A DNA stretch of 64,000 nt from Amia ocellicauda. Taxonomy: Eukaryota; Chordata; Actinopteri; Amiiformes; Amiidae. Positions 32,544 through 44,144 of the stretch are shown here, piece by piece. The stretch lies in NCBI RefSeq assembly GCF_036373705.1, contig NC_089856.1:681501-745500 (forward strand), given 5' to 3'. The notes under the pieces were generated by a model that did not search any database, was not told the DNA's origin, and saw nothing but the letters and a program-made list of their open reading frames with translations. Position 1 is the first letter of the stretch. Every line of letters begins with the position of its first letter. A program made the position numbers and the translations under genes.

Positions 32544-33372
32544 CTTCTGCGTAGGTACGCGTACGCGTCTATACTTAGCGACGCAGAGCAGGGGTTTCTG
32601 GGTACGCGCAGCCGCAGAGGAGCCGACGCCACTCAACAGCGCGTCTCTACGGGCGTCGCAGACGGTCACAGTGTCTGTCAACACACTCGCACGTATAGGG
32701 GGCAGTGTCACATTAACACATCGCAATCTACATACACAAACACTAAACCCGTTTTCTATGGTGCACCTACGATTGTGTGGATGTAAATGAACACATACTG
32801 TTAATGACATATTACTGAAACTACACGCACACACATGTAAATTGCATCCTGTATGTGCAGATCTTTATTGTCTTCAAGTTTCTAACTGTGGAATTCAAGC
32901 TCGATCACATTGCAAACCTGGGTCTCTGGATCAATGCCCTGATCAGTCACGGTTGATCAGGATGCTAATTGTCCATTCTGTCCACGGAAAGCAAAGCACA
33001 TTTTACCTTTCGTCCAAAATTGCCAAGCACGAAATACGTGGGCGTTTCTTGGGATAAAATGTGAATTATGTTCACGAAATGTGCAGTTCGAGGGACTAAA
33101 TACTCATTATGTGGACAAATGCGTGTTGTGGATGCATTTTAAGTACTTTCTTATGTCACACATGGTTCCTCTGCTGCGGCGCTACTGACACATCGCACTC
33201 CGGCCGCACTCTCAGAATGTCCTGCTCAGCCAATCAGCGCTGGCCTGACGCGCAGACGCAGAGACGCGCTGTTGAGATCTCGGACGAGTGGCGTCGGCGC
33301 GTCGGCTGCGTTTACCCACAAACCCCTGCTCTGCGTCGCTACGCACAAACGCATACGCGTACCTACGCAGAA
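32544..33372. mobile_element. Non-autonomous DNA transposon with terminal inverted repeats of about 130 bp
   Basis: 32544-32670 and 33240-33372 are inverted copies. Both carry ACTTCTGCGTAGGTACGCGT, GCGACGCAGAGCAGGGGTTT, GCCGACGCCACTC and CAACAGCGCGTCTCT. The arms are rich in CGTACG/GCGTCG steps, unlike the AT-rich surroundings. No transposase lies inside. The superfamily is unknown; Harbinger-like is one possibility. Confidence 0.6.
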
Positions 33373-33785
33373 GTATGGAGGGTGATCAGTTCCAAAATTA
33401 AGATGAATGTGATTATGAACATGAAGATGATTATGAAGATGATAATGAACATGAACATGAACATGATTATTAACATGATTATTAACATGATTATGAAGAG
33501 GAACATGAAGAGGATTATGAAGATGAAGATTATTATGAGCTCTGGATAGGACAATACGCGCACTGGTCCCGCCCACCAGCTCTAATTGACAGAGTTCAAT
33601 GTTTTGTCACATTGAAAAAAAAAAGAAATACAAGAGACGCTACGAAATGTAGAAGCGCATTGAGACAAACGGGAAATAAATATATACATGTTGAAACTAA
33701 TGAATGTATAAATAAATGTTGAAACAAACAAATAAATAGATCATCCTAAAAAACATCATCCATACATCATAATTCGGACTCAGTG
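32960..33785. repeat. Arm 1 of a long inverted repeat
   Basis: In reverse complement this segment matches 34205-34413 plus 35635-36100. Shared blocks include the ACATTTCGTAGCGTCTCTTG region, the ATGTTCAT-rich stretch at 33400-33530, the CTATTTATTTGTTTGTTT region and CCGAATTATGATGT at the inner end. Arm 1 carries a longer central section, where the GC-rich terminal repeat of the 32544-33372 element lies. Confidence 0.65.
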
Positions 33786-34204
33786 ATGATGAAGATGAAA
33801 AAAAGAAAGTAGAAAAGTGGTCGGAAGTCAGACGGAGAGCGATGGCGGACAGTCGTGTTTCAATAGTTTCCATATTGTATTTTGTTTGTTTTTATTCGGG
33901 AATATTTACATAGACAAATCTACTCGCTCACAGGGTATCTATAGATAAAGGGAGGTGTTAAATGAAGTCCTACATTTTACTGTATTGCATTAACTTTAGG
34001 CTTTATACAATGTATTGTGGAACACATATATATATATACATATAGGAAGACTATATTCATAGCATAAACTCGGGGGTTCCGGCCACGGCGGGGACTCGAA
34101 CCCAGTTCTCACGTCACAATGCAGAGCCACCGCACCGCCTTCAGCGAGGCTCCACAGCGCTGCACTATAGCAGTTAAGGCGCACGACTGTGATACTGGTA
34201 TTTT
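33786..34204. repeat. Inverted-repeat spacer with a tRNA-like B box
   Basis: A 420-bp spacer between the two arms. On the minus strand GGTTCGAGTCC (34092-34102) is a perfect pol III B box within a GC-rich stretch (34075-34165), suggesting a tRNA gene relic or a SINE head. I could not fold a complete tRNA. Confidence 0.4.
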
Positions 34205-34413
34205 TGGGGTCCGAATTATGATGTTTTTTAGGTGTATATATTTTAAATGGAGGACTATCCAAACTGAAATATTAAATAATTACACAGAGAAAATAAATAC
34301 ACTATTAAACAAATACATGGACATTTAGGCATTTATATTTATTTATTCATCTATTTATTTGTTTGTTTATTTAAACATTTATTTATACATTAATTAGTTT
34401 CAACATGTATATA

Positions 34414-35634
34414 CACTCACCTAAAGGATTATTAGGAACACCTGTTCAATTTCTCATTAATGCAATTATCTAACCAACCAATCACATGGCAGTTGCTTCA
34501 ATGCATTTAGGGGTGTGGTCCTGGTCAAGACAATCTCCTGAACTCCAAACTGAATGTCTGAATGGGAAAGAAAGGTGATTTAAGCAATTTTGAGCGTGGC
34601 ATGGTTGTTGGTGCCAGACGGGCCGGTCTGAGTATTTCACAATCTGCTCAGTTACTGGGATTTTCACGCACAACCATTTCTAGGGTTTACAAAGAATGGT
34701 GTGAAAAGGGAAAAACATCCAGTATGTGGCAGTCCTGTGGGCGAAAATGCCTTGTTGATGCTAGAGGTCAGAGCAGAATGGGCCGACTGATTCAAGCTGA
34801 TAGAAGAGCAACTTTGACTGAAATAACCACTCGTTACAACCGAGGTATGCAGCAAAGCATTTGTGAAGCCACAACACGTACAACCTTGAGGCGGATGGGC
34901 TACAACAGCAGAAGACCCCACCGGGTACCACTCATCTCCACTACAAATAGGAAAAAGAGGCTACAATTTGCACAAGCTCACCAAAATTGGACAGTTGAAG
35001 ACTGGAAAAATGTTGCCTGGTCTGATGAGTCTCGATTTCTGATGAGACATTCAGATGGTAGAATCAGAATTTGGCGTAAACAGAATGAGAACATGGATCC
35101 ATCATGCCTTGTTACCACTGTGCAGGCTGGTGGTGGTGGTGTAATGGTGTGGGGGATGTTTTCTTGGCACACTTTAGGCCCCTTAGTGCCAATTGGGCAT
35201 CGTTTAAATGCCACGGCCTACCTGAGCATTGTTTCTGACCATGTCCATCCCTTTATGACCACCATGTACCCATCCTCTGATGGCTACTTCCAGCAGGATA
35301 ATGCACCATGTCACAAAGGTCGAATCATTTCAAATTGGTTTCTTGAACATGACAATGAGTTCACTGTACTAAACTGGCCCCCACAGTCACCAGATCTCAA
35401 CCCAATAGAGCATCTTTGGGATGTGGTGGAACGGGAGCTTCGTGCCCTGGATGTGCATCCCACAAATCTCCATCAACTGCAAGATGCTATCCTATCAATA
35501 TGGGCCAACATTTCTAAAGAATGCTTTCAGCACCTTGTTGAATCAATGCCACGTAGAATTAAGGCAATTCTGAAGGCGAAAGGGGGTCAAACACAGTATT
35601 AGTATGGTGTTCCTAATAATCCTTTAGGTGAGTG
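34414..35634 (+). mobile_element. Intact Tc1/mariner transposon, copy 1 (1221 bp)
   Basis: Terminal inverted repeats of about 30 bp begin CACTCACCTAAAGGATTATT and end with the complement, flanked by the expected TA dinucleotides (34412-34413 and 35635-35636). It contains one intact transposase gene. A second copy of exactly the same length is at 40179-41399 in the opposite orientation. Confidence 0.95.
34562..35602 (+). CDS. Tc1/mariner DDE transposase (DD36E spacing), copy 1
   Basis: An uninterrupted 346-residue frame in one exon. The N-terminal region is a paired-like HTH DNA-binding domain (MGKKGDLSNFERGMVVGARR, then LGFSRTTISRVYKEW). The catalytic DDE domain shows VAWSDESRF (first Asp), YFQQDNAPCHK (second Asp) and [13 protein letters not shown] (Glu). 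Exactly 36 residues separate the second Asp from the Glu, so this is DD36E rather than the classical DD34E. GGGGVMVWGMF is the usual conserved glycine-rich motif. The enzyme cuts at the inverted repeats and inserts at TA. Eight substitutions distinguish it from copy 2. Both frames are intact, so recent activity is likely. Confidence 0.93.
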   Translation: MGKKGDLSNFERGMVVGARRAGLSISQSAQLLGFSRTTISRVYKEWCEKGKTSSMWQSCGRKCLVDARGQSRMGRLIQADRRATLTEITTRYNRGMQQSICEATTRTTLRRMGYNSRRPHRVPLISTTNRKKRLQFAQAHQNWTVEDWKNVAWSDESRFLMRHSDGRIRIWRKQNENMDPSCLVTTVQAGGGGVMVWGMFSWHTLGPLVPIGHRLNATAYLSIVSDHVHPFMTTMYPSSDGYFQQDNAPCHKGRIISNWFLEHDNEFTVLNWPPQSPDLNPIEHLWDVVERELRALDVHPTNLHQLQDAILSIWANISKECFQHLVESMPRRIKAILKAKGGQTQY

Positions 35635-36374
35635 TATTTAGTTCCTGTTTGTCTCTTTGCTATTCACATTTCTCAGTGCGCTTCTACATTTCGTAGCGTC
35701 TCTTGTATTTTTCTTTTTCAATGTGATAAAACATTGAATTCTGTCAATCAGAGCGAGTGGGCAGTAGCCAGTGCGCTTATTGTCCTATCCGGTGCTCATA
35801 ATCATCTTCATGTTCCTAATCACGTTCATCTTAATATTGATCACCCTCCATACAGAAGTGTAACTCGACTGTACGGGCCTGGACATGTGCAGAGGTCTCA
35901 CAAAACTATTGGGCGCCGTTTGTGTCATTCATAATTTTGTGGACACATTCTGTCCCTCGAAATGCACATTTCGTGCAAATAATTCACATTTTGTCCCACG
36001 AAAAGCACATTTCTTTCGTGCTCTGCAATTTTGTTGATGAAAAGTAAAACGTACTTTGCCTTCCATGGACAGAATGAACAGTCGAGTATGCATTATGTCC
36101 ATGACATGATGTAAGGGAAAATACATTTTGGGCACCAGTCAACCTGCCGCCAGCCCTACACCTGATACAAAATAATTAGCATTCATGATCAAACAGTGGG
36201 ACGCCGAATGTAAAACAGCGCACACTTTTTCGACTGTCTTTTTTTCACAAATTTAACTATTTTGTTTATTTAAATAAATGCTAAATCTCCGTTTTTGAAA
36301 AATAAATATTTATCGTTTGAATAAGTATTTAACTAACTAGTCACAAAATAAATATATAGTTTTTAAATAAATAT

Positions 36375-36500
36375 TTAGTCTAAATATAAATGTTAAATAT
36401 AAATGTTAAATATAAATATAAATGTTAAATATAAATATAAATGTTAAATGTAAAAGATAAATATAAATGTTAAATATAAATGTTAAATGTAAAAGTTAAA
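36375..36500. repeat. AT-rich TTAAATATAAATG tandem repeat
   Basis: Degenerate 12-18 bp units, with AT-rich unique DNA on both sides (36100-36720). Confidence 0.75.
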
Positions 36501-37383
36501 CGAGTTTGCAACGAGATCAAGACTGAATTCCAAACGAAAGTTTGAAACTTGCCGAGCCGATCAGGACAGGCAATACAGGCAAATGTAATACAATAAAGTA
36601 TAAATCAGGTTTTAGGAGTAAGTGCAGATTTCCGCAGGTCTGCAGAATCCCACCGCTCCCATTGGGACGTTTGGGAAATGAGCCAACCACTGCATTAAAG
36701 TCTCATGTCCCCCCGTTATGAAAAGCTGGAGTCGTGGGTGGTGTCTCTGTGTGTGTGTGTGTCTCTCTCCACACACATATTCAATATTATTTACAAGTTG
36801 CCACAGAAAGTACAGGTGAGAGGCAGCTATCTTGTTGTGTTCCTAGTTTCAGACCAGTCTTAGCATTGCTCATTTTGTTTTAAGTTTGACTTAATTGCAG
36901 TTAATCTTGTCTGTAGTTTGCTTAAATTGAACTCAATTCAGTTCAGCTGCTGATTTGGTGAAAGTAAATAATTTGAAGGAAAGGTGACCTAGTTAAGGAC
37001 TAGCAGGATTTATTTTCCTGGTGGAGCCAGTTAGGTGTGAACAGGGGGCAGGTGGACAAAAACTACTTAAAACAGCTGTTGAGAAAGAGCGGCGCTGTTT
37101 CCCGGTATCAAAAATTCAAGGAGTTGACTAGGGAACAGAAACCAAGAGACTTAAAAAATAAAATAAAAACTTTAACATTGAGAAGCATGTGGCCACTACA
37201 GTGTCAGGTTTGCACAATGATTGCCTTCCTGGAGGAACTCATCTAAGAAGATTTCAACTGTGAACGTTGTCAGCATGTTGAAATCCTAGAGATCAATGTT
37301 CGTGATGTTGAGGCTCAGCTTGTTGATCTGCACTGTATTAGTGATGTAGAAGAATTGGTCAATCAGCCCATGAGAGAGATGGT

Positions 37384-37851
37384 GTGCAGCCAAAACCTAG
37401 GAGAGTTGAGACCTTAGAGCAGGACAGCGTGGAGAACTGCTGGGTTACAGTAGGTCGTAACCGCAGAACAGGGCGTGCACAACCCCTAGAGACACCCCAA
37501 GAGCCAGAATTGCCCAATAGGTTCCAACTGCTGGACACCGAGTTGGACAGTGACAGCTCAGAGGGTGATGGGGGGGCAGTTGAGCACCATGGTGCCCACT
37601 CCCCAGAGAAGAGGGAGGTAGTTATAGTAGGAGACTCGATTCTTAGAGGTGTAGATCACACAGTGTGTTCTAGTGATAAGGAGACCTGCATGGTATCTTG
37701 CCTGCCTGGAGCTCAGGTTGCAGATCTCCCTAAACTAGTAGACGGGCTACTGGCCAAAGCCGGGGGGAATCCACTGGTCAATGTCCACATTGGAACCAAT
37801 GACATAGGAAAAGGAAAGGTAGAGGTTGTGCAAGACAAATTTAAAGAGTGA
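37384..37851 (+). pseudogene. CR1-like ORF1 fragment with SGNH esterase domain
   Basis: A 155-residue open stretch with VVIVGDSILRGVDH (GDS serine block) and VNVHIGTNDIGKG (the GxND block), the signature of the esterase domain found in ORF1 of CR1-group LINEs. Upstream, 37037-37246 encodes a related N-terminal piece ending at a stop. A TGA at 37849-37851 cuts the domain short. It is a LINE relic, not a host gene. Confidence 0.7.
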
Positions 37852-38489
37852 GGAAAGAAACTAAAGAGCAGAACCTCCACAGTAGTTTTCTCTGAAATAC
37901 TTCTGGTACCACATGCCAGGCCAGGGAGACAGGCTGAGATTAGAAAGTTTAACACGTGGTTGAAAGCTTGGTGTAGGGAAGAGGGGTTTAGGTTTATGGA
38001 GCATTGGTGTTTCTTCTGGGATAGATGTAGACCATCCGGTTTGTACAGGTCCCATCTAAACAGAAGGGGGGCTAATGCATTGGGAGAGCGTATGTGCAGA
38101 GAAATTGAGAATCTTTTAATCTAGGGACCAGGGGGGCAGGGAGCTCTGACAATGGTAGATGTTCCTCTAAGGAAAGAAAACCAAGGGAAACTGCTAGTAG
38201 GAAAGTCCTGAAATGTTTGTACCTCAATGCCAGGAGTATAAGGAACAAGATGTTAGACCTGGAAGCCACAGTGCTGGCGTGTGACTATGATGTTGTAGGA
38301 GTGACAGAAACATGACTTACAGAAAATGATGGGGATGAATACAAGTTGAATGGATAAACACAGTTTAAGAGAGACAGGCAAAATCGAAGAGGTTGTGGGG
38401 TAGCATTATATGTCAGAAATTACATTAAGGCAGAAGAACTCAAATTAGATCCTGCTGATGAAACAGAATCATTGTGGGTTAAACCCAGG

Positions 38490-38915
38490 GGTTAAGCCTC
38501 CAGAGGTCATCATCTCCAGAATATGAACCGTTACTCACATTTCCCAGCACCAAGCATCAACTCTCTGCTCCCATTTGACAAACACTACACATTCCAGTGC
38601 CCTGCTTTCCTCTTGTCTGTACTTAAACCCCCTGTTACTTACATTCAATGCTAAGTCGTTAGTTTCTGCACTGCATGTTTAAGCATTATTCCTGGTTCTT
38701 GATCTCCTGTTTACTGACCCTCATTTGCCTTCCCGTGTTTGCTTCCTGGATTTCCCTTTACTGACATGTATGCTCAATTGACTGACCTTCTGCTTTGTGA
38801 CCCCGACCACGTCTCTTGCCTTGCCTTTATTGCACTGTTTGCCCATTCCCGACCCAAGTCTCTTCCTGCACCTGAGTTCTATACTGCACTGGCTCTCTGT
38901 GAAGTCAAGTCTGAC
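38490..38915. repeat. Unclassified segment replacing the middle of the CR1-like LINE
   Basis: About 425 bp rich in CCTGACC, CTTGCC and TTTACTGACC short motifs, reminiscent of fish LTR sequence. No coding capacity is seen. It may be a solo LTR or filler DNA at a deletion. Confidence 0.35.
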
Positions 38916-40178
38916 ACTTACTAATTTATTCAAGTTTTTGAACATGCAACTGCAGCTATGGATCATGTGAAAGCATATGACATGACAGATGTTCAGAAAG
39001 CTTTTGATAAGGTTCCTCACCAAAGACTGATCCTCAGATTGGAAGCTGTAGCCATTCAGGGTAATGTAAGTAGATGGATTATGAACTGGTTGATGTCTAG
39101 GAAACAGAGGGTGTCGATTAGAGGAGTCGCTTCTAACTGGAGTGAGGTTGTTAGTGGAGTTCCACAGGGATCAGTACTAGGGCCTGTGCTTTTTCTAATC
39201 TATATTAATGATCTGGACTCTGGGATAGTTAGCAAACTTGTCAAATTTGCAGATGATACTAAAATTGGCGGCTCAGCAGATACAATCTTGGCAGCACAGG
39301 CTATTCAGAGGGACTTAGATAATATTCAGTTCTGGGCGACACCTGGCAGATGAAATTCAATGTGGACAAGTGCAAGGTAATACATGCAGGTAACTAAAAT
39401 GTCCACTATAATGACACTATGGGAGGAATAGAACTGGATGAAGTAACGCATGAGAAAGACCTAGGAGTCTACGTGGACTCCTCACTTTCTCCATCCAAAC
39501 AATGTGGGGAAGCAATAAAAAAGGCAAACACAATGTTAGGGTATATTGTCAAAAGTGTAGAATTGAGAACAAGGGCAGTGATGTTCAGACTGTGCAATGC
39601 ACTAGTTAGAGCTCATCTGGATACTGTGGACAGTTCTGGGCTCCACACTTCAAGAAAGATATCGCTGCTCTAGAGACAGTTCAGAGGAGAGCAACCAGAC
39701 TTATTCCAGGTCTGAAGGGAATGTCCTACTGAGAGACTGAGGACCTGAACCTTTTCACCCTGGAACAGAGGAGACTACGTGGGGACTTGATCCAAGTCTT
39801 CAAAATCATGAAAGGCATCGACCACATCAAACGAGAGGAGCTTTTCCAGATCAGCAGGGACACACGCACCCGGGGACACAAATGGAAATTGGGCTTCAAG
39901 GCATTCAAGACAGAAAACAGGAGACACTTCTTCACACAGAGAGGCGTCACAATCTGAACAAACTCCCCAGCGATGTGGCTGAAGAGACAATTTGGGAACA
40001 TTCAAAAACAGACTGGATAGGATCCTTGATCACTTAGTTATTAATGGACACCAAACGAGCACGATGGGGCGAATGGCCTCCTCTCGACTGGACACTGTCT
40101 TATGTTCTGATACCAGTTACTGTTAAAAAATTGAATATTCTGCTCTGCATCCTTGCTCAACATATATATATATATATA

Positions 40179-41396
40179 CACTCACCTAAAGGATTATTAG
40201 GAACACCATACTAATACTGTGTTTGACCCCCTTTCGCCTTCAGAACTGCCTTAATTCTACGTGGCATTGATTCAACAAGGTGCTGAAAGCATTCTTTAGA
40301 AATGTTGACCCATATTGATAGGATAGCATCTTGCAGTTGATGGAGATTTGTGGGATGCACATCCAGGGCACGAAGCTCCCGTTCCACCACATCCCAAAGA
40401 TGCTCTATTGGGTTGAGATCTGGTGACTGTGGGGGCCAGTTTAGTACAGTGAACTCATTGTCATGTTCAAGAAACCAATTTGAAATGATTCGACCTTTGT
40501 GACATGGTGCATTATCCTGCTGGAAGTAGCCATCAGAGGATGGGTACATGGTGGTCATAAAGGGATGGACATGGTCAGAAACAATGCTCAGGTAGGCCGT
40601 GGCATTTAAACGATGCCCAATTGGCACTAAGGGGCCTAAAGTGTGCCAAGAAAACATCCCCCACACCATTACACCACCACCACCAGCCTGCACAGTGGTA
40701 ACAAGGCATGATGGATCCATGTTCTCATTCTGTTTATGCCAAATTCTGACTCTACCATCTGAATGTCTCAACAGAAATCGAGACTCATCAGACCAGGCAG
40801 CATTTTTCCAGTCTTCAACTGTCCAATTTTGGTGAGCTTGTGCAAATTGTAGCCTCTTTTTCCTATTTGTAGTGGAGATGAGTGGTACCCGGTGGGGTCT
40901 TCTGCTGTTGTAGCCCATCCGCCTCAAGGTTGTACGTGTTGTGGCTTCACAAATGCTTTGCTGCATACCTCGGTTGTAACGAGTGGTTATTTCAGTCAAA
41001 GTTGCTCTTCTATCAGCTTGAATCAGTCGGCCCATTCTCCTCTGACCTCTAGCATCAACAAGGCATTTTCGCCCACAGGACTGCCGCATACTGGATGTTT
41101 TTCCCTTTTCACACCATTCTTTGTAAACCCTAGAAATGGTTGTGCGTGAAAATCCCAGTAACTGAGCAGATTGTGAAATACTCAGACCGGCCCGTCTGGC
41201 ACCAACAACCATGCCACGCTCAAAATTGCTTAAATCACCTTTCTTTCCCATTCAGACATTCAGTTTGGAGTTCAGGAGATTGTCTTGACCAGGACCACAC
41301 CCCTAAATGCATTGAAGCAACTGCCATGTGATTGGTTGGTTAGATAATTGCATTCATGAGAAATTGAACAGGTGTTCCTAATAATCCTTTAGGTGA

Positions 41397-41399
<3 letters not shown>
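40179..41399 (-). mobile_element. Intact Tc1/mariner transposon, copy 2 (1221 bp), inside a (TA)n tract
   Basis: Same ends and length as copy 1, in the opposite orientation. TA repeats flank both sides (40162-40178 and 41400-41431), so it inserted into a (TA)n microsatellite. Confidence 0.95.
40211..41251 (-). CDS. Tc1/mariner DDE transposase (DD36E spacing), copy 2
   Basis: An intact 346-residue frame, about 98% identical to the copy at 34562-35602. The differences are conservative or lie outside the catalytic residues (for example RQSCGRK for WQSCGRK, KNAAWSD for KNVAWSD, WVNISK for WANISK). All three catalytic residues, the HTH region and the glycine-rich motif are kept. The start codon follows the inverted repeat by about 145 bp, as in copy 1. 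Confidence 0.93.
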   Translation of the reverse strand: MGKKGDLSNFERGMVVGARRAGLSISQSAQLLGFSRTTISRVYKEWCEKGKTSSMRQSCGRKCLVDARGQRRMGRLIQADRRATLTEITTRYNRGMQQSICEATTRTTLRRMGYNSRRPHRVPLISTTNRKKRLQFAQAHQNWTVEDWKNAAWSDESRFLLRHSDGRVRIWHKQNENMDPSCLVTTVQAGGGGVMVWGMFSWHTLGPLVPIGHRLNATAYLSIVSDHVHPFMTTMYPSSDGYFQQDNAPCHKGRIISNWFLEHDNEFTVLNWPPQSPDLNPIEHLWDVVERELRALDVHPTNLHQLQDAILSIWVNISKECFQHLVESMPRRIKAVLKAKGGQTQY

Positions 41400-41431
<32 letters not shown>

Positions 41432-41443
<12 letters not shown>

Positions 41444-42535
41444 AGAGGAAATGGTCTAAAACAAACAATAATAATAGTTTAATCACATCTACCTGTATTT
41501 CTGCATCTCCACACAGTAGCAGATCACATGGTACTAATTAGAAACATACAGCGACCACCAGATTTATTTATACCTGATGCAATGTAACACGTTTTAAAGA
41601 CGATCAGTGTTAGATATCGCAAAAACATTTCAGTCCAGAGCGTACTGGATTTGAATGTTTAGGGTATGAATATTTATTAACTTCGATTTTGAACAAATAC
41701 GCAAATATGCTGGAAACAAATATATTTTTATAAGTCCAATACTGAACATCTGACATCTGTCATTAATTTATACAACAAATACTGAATGTGTGCTTGCAAT
41801 TATGTCGCTAAAGCCCACTGTAGCCTGTGAAGGATGTGAACAATTGTGGATGCAACTGTATCTGTAGTTATATTATTAGATCATAAGAAATAACTCTGTA
41901 TGAGCCAAAATGGCGTCAGTTGCATCATCCAGACCGAGTATAGAGTGCCACGGATTACGCTGTCAGAAAATGAAATTAGACGTTTATGCAATATTATATA
42001 CTGTACATGATGTGTATGTGTGTGTATTACATTTCTTATTCATTGGGTATGTCTGCCAAACAAATACAAAATACAATAAATCACTATGAGGTCTGTTTTG
42101 TAACGTTTTATACACATACAACATTTTGCACACATTATTATTAATACTTGCAAGTCATCTTGAGTTAAATCAACAAAATGACCAAGCATTACTAGTAATA
42201 TTAATAATAATTGAGATACACCTATGCGTAAGACATTGATTTAATCGTGTTGTATAAATAATGTTAATGCTTCAAACTGTTGCTATCTCCAGGACTTTAA
42301 ATATGTATTTGTCACAACTGTATTGAATCTAACCCACTCAAATATAGACTTTTCCTGGCTTCTGTGGTGTGCAGTTTGTGAACGACTCCTTTCCGGTTCA
42401 AGTCTATCTAACCCGTCCCGACTCGGTGTGCACGGGTGCGAGTCACTGGATCAGTGAGCGAAATTAATCGATTCACCGAACTGAGCCGAATCAAACTATT
42501 CGAGTCACTAAAAGAATCGAGCTGCCATCACTAGT
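41432..42535. other. AT-rich intergenic DNA, nothing recognised
   Basis: 1.1 kb without a convincing gene or repeat. The last 100 bp include GTGCACGGGTGCGAGTCACTG and several GAATC motifs. Confidence 0.5.
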
Positions 42536-43455
42536 GTGCTGCACACACCCCGGCACAACACACTGCGCTGCACACACCCCGGCACAACACACTGCCCAGT
42601 ACACACCCCGGCACAACACGCTGCGCTGCACACACCCTGGCACAACACACTGCGCTGCACACACCCCGGCACAACACACTGCGCTGCACACACCCCGGCT
42701 CAACACACTGCCCAGTACACACCCCGGCACGACACACTGCGCTGCACACACCCCGGCACAACACACTGCGCTGCACACACCCCGGCACAACACACTGCCC
42801 AGTACACACCCCGGCACAACACGCTGCGCTGCACACACCCCGGCACAACACACTGCGCTGCACACACCCCGGCACAACACACTGCGCTGCACACACCCCG
42901 GCTCAACACACTGCCCAGTACACACCCCGGCACGACACACTGCGCTGCACACACCCCGGCACAACACACTGTGCTGCACACACCCCGGCACAACACACTG
43001 CCCAGTACACACCCCGGCACAACACACTGCGCTGCACACACCCCGGCACAACACACTGCCCAGTACACACCCCGGCACAACACACTGCGCTGCACACACC
43101 CCGGCACAACACACTGCGCTGCACACACCCCGGCACAACACACTGCCCAGTACACACCCCGGCACAACACACTGCGCTGCACACACCCCGGCACAACACA
43201 CTGCGCTGCACACACCCCGGCACAACACACTGCCCAGTACACACCCCGGCACAACACACTGCGCTGCACACACCCCGGCACAACACACTGCCCAGTACAC
43301 ACCCCGGCACAACACACTGCGCTGCACACACCCCGGAACAACACACTGCGCTGCACACACCCCGGCACAACACACTGCCCAGTACACACCCCGGCACAAC
43401 ACACTGCGCTGCACACACCCCGGAACAACACACTGCGCTGCACACACCCCGGCAC
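42536..43455. repeat. 29-bp minisatellite with two interleaved unit variants
   Basis: About 32 copies of CACACCCCGGCACAACACAC plus nine bases, which end either GCGCTGCA or GCCCAGTA. The two variants alternate irregularly. A rare GGCTC variant recurs at 42697 and 42900, exactly seven units (203 bp) apart, showing block duplication. The unit is not a multiple of three and every frame is stop-free, so long open frames here are artefacts. Confidence 0.95.
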
Positions 43456-44144
43456 TGCCGGTACAGACTCGAAGCTGCTTCCGCACTCATTAAGGGGCTG
43501 TCGCTAAATTGCAAACTGTAGCTGAAGGGGTGAGGGGTGATCTAAGGGAAATCGTATTTACTGAAACGTTTTTACAGAGGTTTGACATAAGAAATATGAA
43601 AACTTTAAATAATTCGTGGGGGCCCGTGCCCCAATGACACGACGCCACTGTGTTTCTGGCATCCTATTTCCACAAGATGGGCTCAACCCCTCACCCTGAG
43701 TCTCTGCTTGTGTCTGTCTGGGTCCCTTCCTCTCCCTCATTCTCTCTGTCATGTATTGCTGGTCAGTGTTGCCAGTTGAGAAATATAATAATACATTTAA
43801 ATTATAATCATAATCATCATCATAATAAAGCCCCTTCCTATCTTTTTGCCTCTCCCCTTTTCTCTCACATGAAAAATGAAGGAGTATAACTATAACACCA
43901 GGAGGAGTATACTATACTATAACACTAGGAGTTTTAATTCGGAAGCTTACCTGCAGTTTAGTCCTGCTTTCCTCCCTGTCTCTCTCTCTGTCTATTTGTC
44001 CCTGACTTTCTCTGTCTCCATCTCATTCTCTCTTGTCTTCTGTGTCTTTCAGAAATCACCTCTTCAAAGAAACACAGCGCCTACCGTCCACTGCCCCCCC
44101 GCCCTGTCTCTCTGTCTCTCTGACACATCAGAGCTTTTTTCAAT

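Larger units (their letters stand above)
34205..36100. repeat. Arm 2 of the long inverted repeat, split by a Tc1/mariner insertion
   Basis: 34205-34413 and 35635-36100 together are the inverted counterpart of arm 1. The interruption is exactly the 1221-bp transposon. The outer part (35930-36100) again matches 32960-33120 in reverse (ACATTTCGTG, AATTCACATTTT, TGGACAGAATG). Confidence 0.65.
36800..40110 (+). mobile_element. CR1-like LINE, near full span but broken
   Basis: A 5'UTR (about 36800-37030) leads into ORF1 remnants, an endonuclease start and then, after a foreign segment, reverse transcriptase and the 3' end. The endonuclease (38216-38475) reads YLNARSIRNKM, VVGVTETWL and GCGVALYVRN. 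The RT part (38930-39350) contains QKAFDKVPHQRLI, GVPQGSVLGP and KFADDTK. The C-terminal region (39355-40100) is broken by stops. About the N-terminal third of RT and the end of the endonuclease are missing. Segment 38490-38915 replaces them and matches neither. Not functional. Confidence 0.8.

Noticed and set aside
34075-34165. Possible tRNA gene on the minus strand
   Set aside because: The B box is perfect, but I could not build an acceptor stem and anticodon arm at the right distances. It is listed only as a tRNA-like relic.
42491-43507. Overlapping open frames of over 300 codons on both strands
   Set aside because: They come from a 29-bp tandem repeat that rotates through all frames. No single frame is favoured.
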